This document shows positions 21,830 to 28,385 of a DNA stretch of 36,841 nt, in pieces. The position numbers and the translations under genes were made by a program. Every line of letters begins with the position of its first letter. Position 1 is the stretch's first letter. Under the pieces are notes generated by a model. That model was given only the letters and a program-made list of their open reading frames with translations. It did no database searches and was not told where the DNA came from. The stretch covers positions 1-36,841 of the forward strand of contig CAYQTL010000043.1 of the NCBI GenBank assembly GCA_964420405.1, in the 5' to 3' direction. The DNA comes from CAYQTL01 sp964420405. Lineage in GTDB: Bacteria; Acidobacteriota; Thermoanaerobaculia; Thermoanaerobaculales; Sulfomarinibacteraceae.

Positions 21830-22129
21830 TCAGTTGGCGCTGTCCGGCTCGACGCCGTCGCCCCGGGAGGGGGGGTCCGGGATGGCACCGTAGGTACGCT
21901 CGTACATCTGCAGGTTGTGCTGCAGCGCCCGCAGCGTCTGGCGGGCCTGGAACGGGCTCATGATGATCCGCGACACCACCGGGATGTCGCCGCGGCCGGG
22001 CAGCATGCGGCCGAAGTCGAGAATCACCTCGGCGTAGCTGTGGGCGATGCTGACGACGTTGGCGTAGCTGCCGAGTGCATGCTCGGCGTCGATCGTGAAC
22101 CGCGGTCCGGCGGGCTTCGACTCGCTCAT
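21830..22129 (-). CDS. DUF3467 domain protein
   Basis: The 99-residue protein starts at ATG 22129, preceded on the minus strand by AGGAGG with a 6-base spacing. It is almost entirely one DUF3467 domain, with the typical YANVVSIAHSYAEVILDFG and a C-terminal helix around MSPFQARQTLRALQHNLQMY (20 residues). No catalytic residues, membrane segment or signal peptide are present, so it is a small cytoplasmic protein. The family has no established function. It is monocistronic here, with its own -10-like TAGCAT and a Shine-Dalgarno, so unlike several neighbours it is probably not leaderless. Confidence 0.88.
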   Translation of the reverse strand: MSESKPAGPRFTIDAEHALGSYANVVSIAHSYAEVILDFGRMLPGRGDIPVVSRIIMSPFQARQTLRALQHNLQMYERTYGAIPDPPSRGDGVEPDSAN

Positions 22130-22151
22130 CGGGTTCCTCCTGACGGTCCCC

Positions 22152-22157
22152 ATGCTA
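22152..22157 (-). promoter_or_regulatory. -10-like TAGCAT of the DUF3467 gene
   Basis: TAGCAT on the minus strand lies 22 bases before the start, with AGGAGG (complement of 22136-22141) between. The predicted leader is about 15 bases and carries a perfect Shine-Dalgarno. Confidence 0.45.
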
Positions 22158-22246
22158 CCCCGCGTCCCGCCCTGGGTCCGTCCGGCCGCGATCGGTTGGG
22201 TGGCGTCAGCGCTCAGCCGCGGGCGACCGCGGTCGCGCCGGCCTCC

Positions 22247-22386
22247 GATCCCGATCCCGTTCCCGATGGTGGCAGTCACCTTCAGTGTCAGCGACACGGT
22301 CAGCGACAGGGTCAGCGGCAGCGACAGCGGCGACCGCGGTCGCCCCCGTCCCGCGTCCCGCGTCCGTGTCCGCGTCCGTGCCCGAT
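22247..22386 (+). repeat. Composite intergenic tandem repeat
   Basis: Three modules follow one another. GATCCC, GATCCC, GTTCCC occupy 22247-22264. Four 12-base units start GTCAGCGACACG at 22287 and run to 22334 (GTCAGCGACAGG, GTCAGCGGCAGC, GACAGCGGCGAC). A run of CGCGTCC/CGTGTCC units extends from about 22347 to 22384. All have a period of 6 or 12, or near it. Confidence 0.75.
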
Positions 22387-22453
22387 GCTGCGTCAGGAGC
22401 CGGTACAGCGACCCGTTGCGGCCGCCTCGGCGGCGACCATGCCCCCGCCGTGC

Positions 22454-22459
22454 CACAAT
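22454..22459 (+). promoter_or_regulatory. -10-like CACAAT of the gapped gene, leaderless arrangement
   Basis: CACAAT is followed by six bases (CGCACC) and the ATG at 22466. No Shine-Dalgarno precedes that ATG. Confidence 0.4.
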
Positions 22460-22465
22460 CGCACC

Positions 22466-22971
22466 ATGACCCCACCCGACGACCCGCTCCGCGAGGCGTT
22501 CGCGGCGGCGGCGGGCGACGAGCGGTGTGGAGCGTCCGAGATCGAGCGGGCGCTGCTCGAAGCCCTCCTGGAGAGCCGCGACCGCTGGACGGAGAGATCG
22601 CTCGCCGGGGGCGCGTCCGCTCTCGAGGACGCCCATCCCGCCATGGCCAACCTGCGGTCGGCGGCGATCCGCATGCGCTCCTCGCCGCCCGACGAGCTCG
22701 CGCGCTGGATCCGCGAGCGGCTGGCGGAGCTCGACGNNNNNNNNNNNNNNNNNNNNNNNNNNNNNNNNNNNNNNNNNNNNNNNNNNNNNNNNNNNNNNNN
22801 NNNNNNNNNNNNNNNNNNNNNNNNNNNNNNNNNNNNCTCGACGACCTGGTCGGACGTTCCCGGCGGGCCCGGGAGGCTGGCCCGGGGCGGCAATGGCGCG
22901 TGCTCGAGGCGGTGCCGACCGCGCTCCTGTCGGGGCGCGTCGACGGCCGCGGCGGCACGGCCCTGTGCTAG
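22466..22971 (+). CDS. Unknown small protein, interrupted by the assembly gap
   Basis: From ATG 22466 the frame reads 90 residues of helical, charged sequence (MTPPDDPLREAFAAAAGDER onward, ending RERLAELD) into the N run. On the other side a frame continues LDDLVGRSRRAREAG and stops at TAG 22969-22971. The bases CTCGACG occur at both gap edges, in phase with their reading frames, so collapsing the gap onto that shared heptamer restores one 132-residue frame (RLAELDDLVGRS). I do not recognise the protein: there is no signal peptide, membrane segment or metal motif. It lies immediately before the lolA-like gene and its stop codon forms part of that gene's -10-like element. Confidence 0.5.
22737..22836. 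other. Assembly gap of 100 N
   Basis: Exactly 100 ambiguous bases, the usual placeholder for a scaffold gap of unknown size. CTCGACG lies at both edges (22730-22736 and 22837-22843), so the real gap may be nil or negative. Confidence 0.98.
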
Positions 22972-22974
22972 AGT
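22969..22974 (+). promoter_or_regulatory. -10-like TAGAGT of the lolA-like gene, leaderless arrangement
   Basis: TAGAGT is followed by seven bases (GCGTGCC) and the GTG start at 22982. The TAG is also the stop codon of the preceding frame. Confidence 0.4.
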
Positions 22975-22981
22975 GCGTGCC

Positions 22982-23701
22982 GTGCGTCGTCGCCGGATCC
23001 CTGCCGCCGTGCTGCTCGCCGCGGTCCTCGTCGCCGGAGGTCCGACCGCCGCCCGCGGGCAGCAGGCCGCGACCGCCGAGCATCTCGAGGATCTGCGCGG
23101 CGGCGCCAAGGTCCAGGCCCTCATCGACGCGGTGGTCGAGCGCCAGAGCGAGGTCGTCTCCCTGCGGGCCGACTTCGTGCAGCTCAAGGACAGCGACCTG
23201 CTGCTCGAGCCGGTGCGCTCCCGGGGACGGTTCTCGTACCTCGCGCCGGACCGGGTGCGCTGGGACTACGAGTCTCCCGACACGATGGTGGTGCTTTTCG
23301 ACACCGACACCGTCACCACCTACCATCCCGAGCGGCGCCACGCCGAGCAGCTCCGCATCCCACGCCGACACCGGCGCTTCGTCCAGGCTCTCGCCGGCGC
23401 CCAGCCGCTCGACGAGCTGGCCGCCCAGTTCAGCGTGACCCTGAGCGATCCCGGAGGCTCCGCCCCCTACCGCCTGCGGCTGCGGCCGACCCACGCGGCG
23501 CTCGCCTCGCGGCTCGAGTCGGTGGAGATCGACGTCGACCGTCGACTCCTGCTCCCGGTGGTGGTGGAGTACCACGAGGCCGACGGCGACACCACCCGGT
23601 ACGAGTTTCGCGACCTCGAGCTGAACCCTGATCTCAGCGAGTCGGACTTCCGCCTCGAGCTGGCCGAGGGGGTCGAGGTCGAGACCCTGGACGCGTCGTG
23701 A
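22982..23701 (+). CDS. lolA: LolA-like outer-membrane lipoprotein carrier
   Basis: The protein has 239 residues from GTG 22982. The signal peptide IPAAVLLAAVLVAGGPTAARG is cleaved near residue 25. The mature protein has the LolA order: a helix with SEVVSLRADFVQLKDSDLL, then GRFSYLAPDRVRWDYESP (the strand pair typical of the family), VVLFDTDTVTTYHPE, and a C-terminal YEFRDLELNPDLSESDFRLE segment. LolA chaperones lipoproteins across the periplasm from LolCDE to LolB. It could also be one of the LolA-fold proteins that act on other envelope lipids. It leads a cluster with tgt, yajC, secD and secF, though 75 bases separate it from tgt. Confidence 0.88.
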   Translation: MRRRRIPAAVLLAAVLVAGGPTAARGQQAATAEHLEDLRGGAKVQALIDAVVERQSEVVSLRADFVQLKDSDLLLEPVRSRGRFSYLAPDRVRWDYESPDTMVVLFDTDTVTTYHPERRHAEQLRIPRRHRRFVQALAGAQPLDELAAQFSVTLSDPGGSAPYRLRLRPTHAALASRLESVEIDVDRRLLLPVVVEYHEADGDTTRYEFRDLELNPDLSESDFRLELAEGVEVETLDAS

Positions 23702-23776
23702 GCGCCGCCGCGCCGGGGCCCGCGCCCGGCCAGCCGGCCACGACCTGAGCGCCACGCCGCACGGCGGCTTCACACG

Positions 23777-24931
23777 ATGCTCCCGTTCCGTGTCACCCAC
23801 GCCGATGCCACCTCCGCCGCCCGCGCGGGCGAGCTCGAGACGCCCCACGGCACGGTCCGGACGCCGGCGTTCATGCCGGTCGGGACCGCCGGGACCGTCA
23901 AGGGTGTCGCCGCCTGGGAGCTCGAGCGGCTCGCGCCGGAGATGGTGCTCGCCAACACCTACCACCTGATGCTGCGGCCCGGGATGGAACGGCTCGAACG
24001 CCTCGGCGGCCTGCACCGACTGATGGCATGGGACGGACCGATCCTCACGGACTCGGGCGGTTTCCAGGTGTTCTCGCTGGCGGCCAACCGCTCGATCGAC
24101 GACGGCGGCGTCGAGCTCCGCTCCCACGTCGACGGCAGTCGGCGACGCCTGACGCCCGGCGGTGTGATCGAGAGTCAGGCGCGCTTCGGCGTCGACGTCG
24201 CGATGGTGCTCGACGAGTGCCTGCCCTACCCGGTGACGGCGGAGGCGGCGCGACCATCGGTGGCCCGTAGCGTCCGGTGGGCGTTCGAGGGCCTCGACCG
24301 GGGCCGTCGGCTCGCCGCAGGGTGGGGCGGCGGCGTGTTCGCCATCCAGCAGGGCGGCCTCGACCACGGGCTGCGCCGCGAGTGCAGCGAGCGGCTCGCC
24401 GAGGGGGCGTTCGACGGTTTCGCGATCGGCGGGCTGGCGGTGGGCGAGCCGCCGGAGGCGCTGCACGAGGCGGTCGCCGCGTTCGCCCTGATGCTGCCGG
24501 CCGGGCGGCCGCGCTACCTGATGGGTGTCGGCTACCCCGGGGACCTGCTGGCGGCGGTGGCGGCGGGCGTCGACCTGTTCGACTGCGTGCTGCCGACCAG
24601 GTCGGCGAGGACCGGCAAGGCGTTCACCTCCGCCGGCGAGGTGGTGATCAAGAACTCGCGCTGGGCCGACGACGACGGGCCGCTCGATCCGTCCTGTCCC
24701 TGTCCGACCTGCGCCCGCTACTCCAAGGGGGCGCTGCGCCACCTCTTCGTCGCCCGGGAGGTGACCTCGGTGGTCCTGCTGACGGTCCACAACCTGTCGT
24801 TCTTCCTGAGGTTGATGCGCGCGGCCCGGGAGGCTATCATGGCGGGCCGTTACACCGGCTTCCGGCGGGAGTGCGAGCGGCCGCTGGGAAGACGTACCGG
24901 GGCGACGCACCCCGATCCGAACTCGAGGTGA
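23777..24931 (+). CDS. tgt: Queuine tRNA-ribosyltransferase
   Basis: The 384-residue enzyme exchanges guanine 34 of GUN-anticodon tRNAs for a queuosine precursor. It has the TIM-barrel signature motifs: the nucleophile/general-acid region DSGGFQVFSLA (Asp92), GGLAVGEPPE, and the catalytic-loop FDCVLPTRSARTG (Asp269). The structural zinc site is complete: Cys307, Cys309, Cys312 in CPCPTC and His338 in TVHNL. Its length is usual for bacterial Tgt. It ends three bases before yajC, and the tgt-yajC-secD-secF order is widely conserved in bacteria, so these genes probably form one transcript. Confidence 0.97.
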   Translation: MLPFRVTHADATSAARAGELETPHGTVRTPAFMPVGTAGTVKGVAAWELERLAPEMVLANTYHLMLRPGMERLERLGGLHRLMAWDGPILTDSGGFQVFSLAANRSIDDGGVELRSHVDGSRRRLTPGGVIESQARFGVDVAMVLDECLPYPVTAEAARPSVARSVRWAFEGLDRGRRLAAGWGGGVFAIQQGGLDHGLRRECSERLAEGAFDGFAIGGLAVGEPPEALHEAVAAFALMLPAGRPRYLMGVGYPGDLLAAVAAGVDLFDCVLPTRSARTGKAFTSAGEVVIKNSRWADDDGPLDPSCPCPTCARYSKGALRHLFVAREVTSVVLLTVHNLSFFLRLMRAAREAIMAGRYTGFRRECERPLGRRTGATHPDPNSR

Positions 24932-24934
24932 GAC

Positions 24935-25234
24935 ATGGAAGGTGCATCCGGGGGCAGCCCCCTCGCCATGCTGGTGCCGTTCATCCTGATCTTCGCGGTG
25001 TTCTACTTCATCGTGATCCTGCCCGCGAAGCGACAGCAGAAGAAGAAGGAGGCGATGATCGCCGCCCTCAAGAAGGGCGACCGGGTCGTCACCTCCGGCG
25101 GGATCTACGGCACGGTGGCCAACGTCGAGGACCACTCGCTGCTGCTGAAGGTCTCCGAGAACACCAAGATCCGGGTCGCGAAGAGCGCCATCGCCGGTCC
25201 GGTTGCAGGCGACGGCGCGACCCCGAGCGAGTGA
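24935..25234 (+). CDS. yajC: YajC, Sec translocase accessory subunit
   Basis: The 99-residue protein has a single N-terminal membrane helix (LAMLVPFILIFAVFYFIVIL) followed by the basic PAKRQQKKKEAMIAALKKGD and a small beta domain (RVVTSGGIYGTVANVEDHSL, about 50-69). This is the standard YajC layout. It associates with SecD and SecF to support proton-driven protein export through SecYEG. GAGGTGA precedes the ATG. Confidence 0.97.
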   Translation: MEGASGGSPLAMLVPFILIFAVFYFIVILPAKRQQKKKEAMIAALKKGDRVVTSGGIYGTVANVEDHSLLLKVSENTKIRVAKSAIAGPVAGDGATPSE

Positions 25235-25249
25235 CCGGCGGAGGCGGAC

Positions 25250-26815
25250 GTGGACAGGAAGCTGATCTGGCGGATCGTGCTGATCGTGGCGGTGGTCGGG
25301 ATCGCGGCGTGGTCGTTGTACCCGCCGACGGAGCGGATCAACCTCGGACTCGACCTGCGGGGCGGCATCCACCTGGTGCTCAAGGTCGAGACTGACGACG
25401 CCATCCGGGCCGAGCTCGACGACGCGTCGAGGAGGCTGACGTCGATCGCGCAGGAGGAGGGGCTCGCGCTCGGCGAGGCGACCACCGAGCCCGGCGAGCG
25501 CCGCTTCCGGCTCGAGGTGCCGCCCGGCGTCGACCGGGCGCGGCTCGACGAGCTGGTCGACGACTACCTGCCCGAGTACGACGTGTCGCGCGGCGACGGC
25601 GAGTGGCTGTTCACGTTCTCGTCGGTCGTCGAGCGGCAGGTCCGCGACATGGCGATCCGGCAGGCGCTGGAGACGATCCGCAACCGGGTCGACGAGTTCG
25701 GCGTCGCCGAGCCCGTCATCCAGCGCCAGGGCCAGGACAGCGACCGGATCCTGATCCAGCTGCCGGGCGTCGACGACCCGGCCCGGGTCAAGGACCTGAT
25801 CGGCCGCACCGCGTTCCTCGAGTTCAAGGAGGTGATGGCCGACGAGGCGCCGGACCGCCAGAGCCTGCTGGCGCGCGTCGGCGGCCAGCTGCCGCCCAAC
25901 AGCGAGATCCTGACCGGCGACCGGACCGACGTCGACGGGCGGGTCGTCGGGCGCGACTACTACCTGGTGAGGAAGACCGCCATCATCACCGGCCGCGAGC
26001 TGCGGACGGCGCGCCGCAGCCAGGACGAGTTCGGCACGGCGAACGTCCGCTTCGACCTGGTGCCGTCGGCCGCCGACAAGTTCGGCTCGTTCACCGGCAA
26101 CAACATCGGCACCCGGATGGCGATCGTGCTCGACGGCAACGTCATGTCGGCGCCGGTGATCCGGGCCCGGATCACCGACTCGGGGGTGATCGAGGGCAAC
26201 TTCACCGTCCAGGAGGCCGAGGACCTGGCGCTGGTGCTGCGGGCCGGCGCCCTGCCCGCCCAGATCACCTACCTGGAGGAGCGGACGGTCGGACCGTCGC
26301 TGGGCCGCGACTCGGTCCAGCGGGGCATCCGGTCCGCGGTCGCGGGTCTGGCGCTCGTGGCGGTCTTCATGGTCGTCTACTACCGGCTGTCGGGGTTCAA
26401 CGCCGACCTGGCGCTGGCGCTGAACATCGTCATCCTGTTCGGCGCCATGGCCTACTTCGGCGCCACCCTGACCCTGCCGGGCATCGCCGGGGTGATCCTG
26501 ACGATCGGCATGGCGGTGGACGCCAACGTCCTGATCTTCGAGCGGATCCGGGAGGAGCTGGACGTCGGCAAGACGGTCCGGTCGGCCATCGACACCGGGT
26601 TCTCGCGGGCCTTCGGGACGATTCTCGACGCCAACCTGACGACCCTCATCGCCGCCCTGTTCCTGTTCCAGTTCGGCACCGGTCCGGTCAAGGGGTTCGC
26701 GGTGACCCTGTCGATCGGCATTCTGGCGAGCGTGTTCACCGCCGTGTTCGTGTCGCGCACGGTCTACATGCTCGTGCTGGCGGGACGCGACCGCGTGCAG
26801 TCGCTGAGCATCTGA
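25250..26815 (+). CDS. secD: SecD, protein translocase subunit
   Basis: The 521-residue protein starts at GTG 25250 behind GGAGG. After the first membrane helix (IVLIVAVVGIAAWSLY) comes the SecD motif GLDLRGGIHLVLKVE, then the large periplasmic P1 head domain, the second conserved block (DGNVMSAPVIRARITDSGVI), and five C-terminal transmembrane helices in the RND fold, including ILTIGMAVDANVLIFERIRE. With SecF it uses the proton gradient to pull preproteins through SecYEG. The length is within the usual range and no key motif is missing. Confidence 0.97.
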   Translation: MDRKLIWRIVLIVAVVGIAAWSLYPPTERINLGLDLRGGIHLVLKVETDDAIRAELDDASRRLTSIAQEEGLALGEATTEPGERRFRLEVPPGVDRARLDELVDDYLPEYDVSRGDGEWLFTFSSVVERQVRDMAIRQALETIRNRVDEFGVAEPVIQRQGQDSDRILIQLPGVDDPARVKDLIGRTAFLEFKEVMADEAPDRQSLLARVGGQLPPNSEILTGDRTDVDGRVVGRDYYLVRKTAIITGRELRTARRSQDEFGTANVRFDLVPSAADKFGSFTGNNIGTRMAIVLDGNVMSAPVIRARITDSGVIEGNFTVQEAEDLALVLRAGALPAQITYLEERTVGPSLGRDSVQRGIRSAVAGLALVAVFMVVYYRLSGFNADLALALNIVILFGAMAYFGATLTLPGIAGVILTIGMAVDANVLIFERIREELDVGKTVRSAIDTGFSRAFGTILDANLTTLIAALFLFQFGTGPVKGFAVTLSIGILASVFTAVFVSRTVYMLVLAGRDRVQSLSI

Positions 26816-26827
26816 CGGAGACTCTCC

Positions 26828-28006
26828 ATGCGCCTCATCGGTGACACCAACATCCCGTTCCTCTCCTACCGACGGATCGCATTGAGCCTGTCGCTGCTGG
26901 TGATCCTGGTCGGGCTCGCGTTCGAGCTCGGCGGCCCGGGTCTGAACTTCGGCATCGACTTCGCGGGCGGCACCCAGGTCACGATCAAGTTCCGCGAGCA
27001 GGCCGACATCGACCGGCTGCGGACGACGGTGGCGGGCCTCGGCGTCGGCGAGCCGGTGATCCAGCGGTTCGACGAGCCCGAGAAGCACGAGGTCCTGATC
27101 CGGGTGCGGACCCCCGAGGACGAGGAAGGGGACTTCACCGGCGCGATCCTGGACCTGCTCCATGCGGAGCTCAACGCCGGCCTGGGCGACCGCTTCGACC
27201 TCAACACGGGCGGCGCCAAGGAGCTGGCCGACGAGCTCGAGGCGGCCGATCCCGAGGGGTTCGGCGGCGACCTCGAGGCGCGGCAGGCCCACTACCGCGA
27301 GATCGCGGAGCGGGTCTTCGACTACCGGCAGGAGCACGGCATCTTCCAGGGCCTCGACGACCTCGACACGATCGAGGGCCTGAGCGACGAGGTTCGCGGG
27401 TTCCTCGGCGACTTCGCGGCGGTCGGCGAGTTCGCGCTGCTCGGCGCGGAGAACGTCGGCCCGGCGGTCGGCCAGGAGCTGCGGCAGCAGGCGATCCTGG
27501 CGATCGCGTTCTCGCTGGTCGGCATGCTGGCCTACATCTGGCTGCGGTTCCAGCTGCCGTACGGCGTCGGGGCGGTGGCGGCGCTGTTCCACGACGTGCT
27601 GATCACGCTGTCAGCCGTCGCCCTCACCGGGCGCGAGATCAACCTGCCGACGGTGGCCGCCTTCCTGACCCTCGTCGGCTACTCCGTCAACGACACGGTG
27701 GTGGTGTTCGACCGGGTCCGGGAGAACCTCCGGATGCACCGCGGCGAGGCGCTCGAGCCGCTCATGAACCGCTCCATCAACCAGACCCTGTCGCGGACCT
27801 TCATCACCTCCGGGACGACCCTGATCGTGGTGCTGACGCTGTACATCTTCGGCGGCGACGTCATCAACACCTTCGCCTTCGTGCTGCTGGTCGGCATCCT
27901 GATCGGAACCTACTCGTCGATCTTCGTCGCCTCGCCGGTCGCCCTGTTCGTCAGCCGGCTGCTGGCGAAGCGGCGCGAGCGCAAGCGCCGCACGGGGAGG
28001 CGATAG
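26828..28006 (+). CDS. secF: SecF with an inserted helical domain
   Basis: The 392-residue protein is longer than the roughly 300-320 residues usual for SecF. It begins with a membrane helix, followed by LNFGIDFAGGTQVTIKF, the SecF signature. The periplasmic part then contains an extra region of about 80 residues (about 110-200) with ARQAHYREIAERVFDYR followed by GIFQGLDDLDTIEGL and SDEVRGFLGDF, a pattern like a helix-hairpin-helix motif. The family sequence resumes at VGPAVGQELRQQ and runs through five transmembrane helices, with the conserved VGYSVNDTVVVFDRVRENLR (20 residues) of the RND fold. It follows secD by 12 bases. Confidence 0.95.
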   Translation: MRLIGDTNIPFLSYRRIALSLSLLVILVGLAFELGGPGLNFGIDFAGGTQVTIKFREQADIDRLRTTVAGLGVGEPVIQRFDEPEKHEVLIRVRTPEDEEGDFTGAILDLLHAELNAGLGDRFDLNTGGAKELADELEAADPEGFGGDLEARQAHYREIAERVFDYRQEHGIFQGLDDLDTIEGLSDEVRGFLGDFAAVGEFALLGAENVGPAVGQELRQQAILAIAFSLVGMLAYIWLRFQLPYGVGAVAALFHDVLITLSAVALTGREINLPTVAAFLTLVGYSVNDTVVVFDRVRENLRMHRGEALEPLMNRSINQTLSRTFITSGTTLIVVLTLYIFGGDVINTFAFVLLVGILIGTYSSIFVASPVALFVSRLLAKRRERKRRTGRR

Positions 28007-28037
28007 GCCGGCCGGCCCGGGACGCACGGGTCCATCC

Positions 28038-28070
28038 GATCCCGATCCCGATCCCGGTCCCGTTCCCGAC
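28038..28070 (+). repeat. GATCCC hexamer tract, left arm
   Basis: Units read GATCCC three times, then GGTCCC and GTTCCC, ending GAC. It is complementary in type to the tract at 28274. Confidence 0.8.
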
Positions 28071-28273
28071 GGGACCCGGAATGGACGGCACCGCGTCGGA
28101 GCGGGGGGATCGAGCCGCGACAGCGATCGGCGGGCGGGACCTCGCCGGTACACCGATGACGCTCTCCGCGCAGGATGACCGGCGTCCACTGTCGCCCGCT
28201 CCCGGTCCGCGGGCCACCTCCACACCTTCACATCTCCCGCATCGAGCGGGAGCGGCCGCGGGATCATCTCGTC

Positions 28274-28310
28274 GGGATCGGGATCGGGATCGGGATCGGG
28301 CACGGACGCG
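28274..28310 (+). repeat. GGGATC hexamer tract, right arm, with GGAC-type extension
   Basis: Four perfect GGGATC units (28274-28297) are followed by GGGCACGGACGCGGAC. This second part resembles the complement of the CGCGTCCGTG-type runs at 11228-11262 and 22347-22384. Confidence 0.8.
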
Positions 28311-28373
28311 GACGGGGGAGTCGGGCTCAGGGCTCCGAGGGGTCTGCGGGACGGCGTTCCTTGACCCTGTCGT

Positions 28374-28379
28374 TACAAT
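28374..28379 (+). promoter_or_regulatory. -10-like TACAAT of rel, leaderless arrangement
   Basis: TACAAT is followed by six bases (GAGTGG) and the ATG at 28386. No spaced Shine-Dalgarno exists. A TTGACC at 28361-28366 is only 7 bases from the -10 and cannot be its -35. Confidence 0.55.
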
Positions 28380-28385
28380 GAGTGG

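Larger units (their letters stand above)
22130..22465. other. Intergenic region between DUF3467 gene and the gapped gene
   Basis: This 336-base divergent region holds the DUF3467 ribosome site and -10 at its left end, a long composite of 6- and 12-base tandem repeats in the middle (22247-22386), and a CACAAT -10-like element at the right end. A shadow frame through it reads as Ser-Asp-Val repeats, which reflects the DNA repeat and is not taken as a protein. Confidence 0.6.
28007..28385. other. Intergenic region between secF and rel
   Basis: No gene is seen in this 379-base stretch. It begins with a GGCCGGCCGGCC palindrome just after the secF stop, and carries GATCCC-type hexamers at 28038-28070 and their inverse GGGATC at 28274-28300. 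The inverted tracts, about 205 bases apart, could pair. Near the right end lies the TACAAT -10-like element of rel. The long frame over 28081-28389 is compositionally intergenic and not called. Confidence 0.6.

Noticed and set aside
22247..22386. Possible CRISPR array in the tandem repeat region
   Set aside because: Units are 6-12 bases with no unique spacers and no cas genes nearby.
22130..27592. Very long minus-strand open frame continuing upstream from DUF3467 through the N gap to secF
   Set aside because: Only the last 99 residues are a real protein; ATG 22129 with a spaced AGGAGG sets the start, and the rest is antisense to lolA, tgt and secD.
28361..28379. TTGACC with TACAAT as a sigma-70 promoter for rel
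   Set aside because: The spacer is only 7 bases; the TACAAT is kept as a -10 without a -35.
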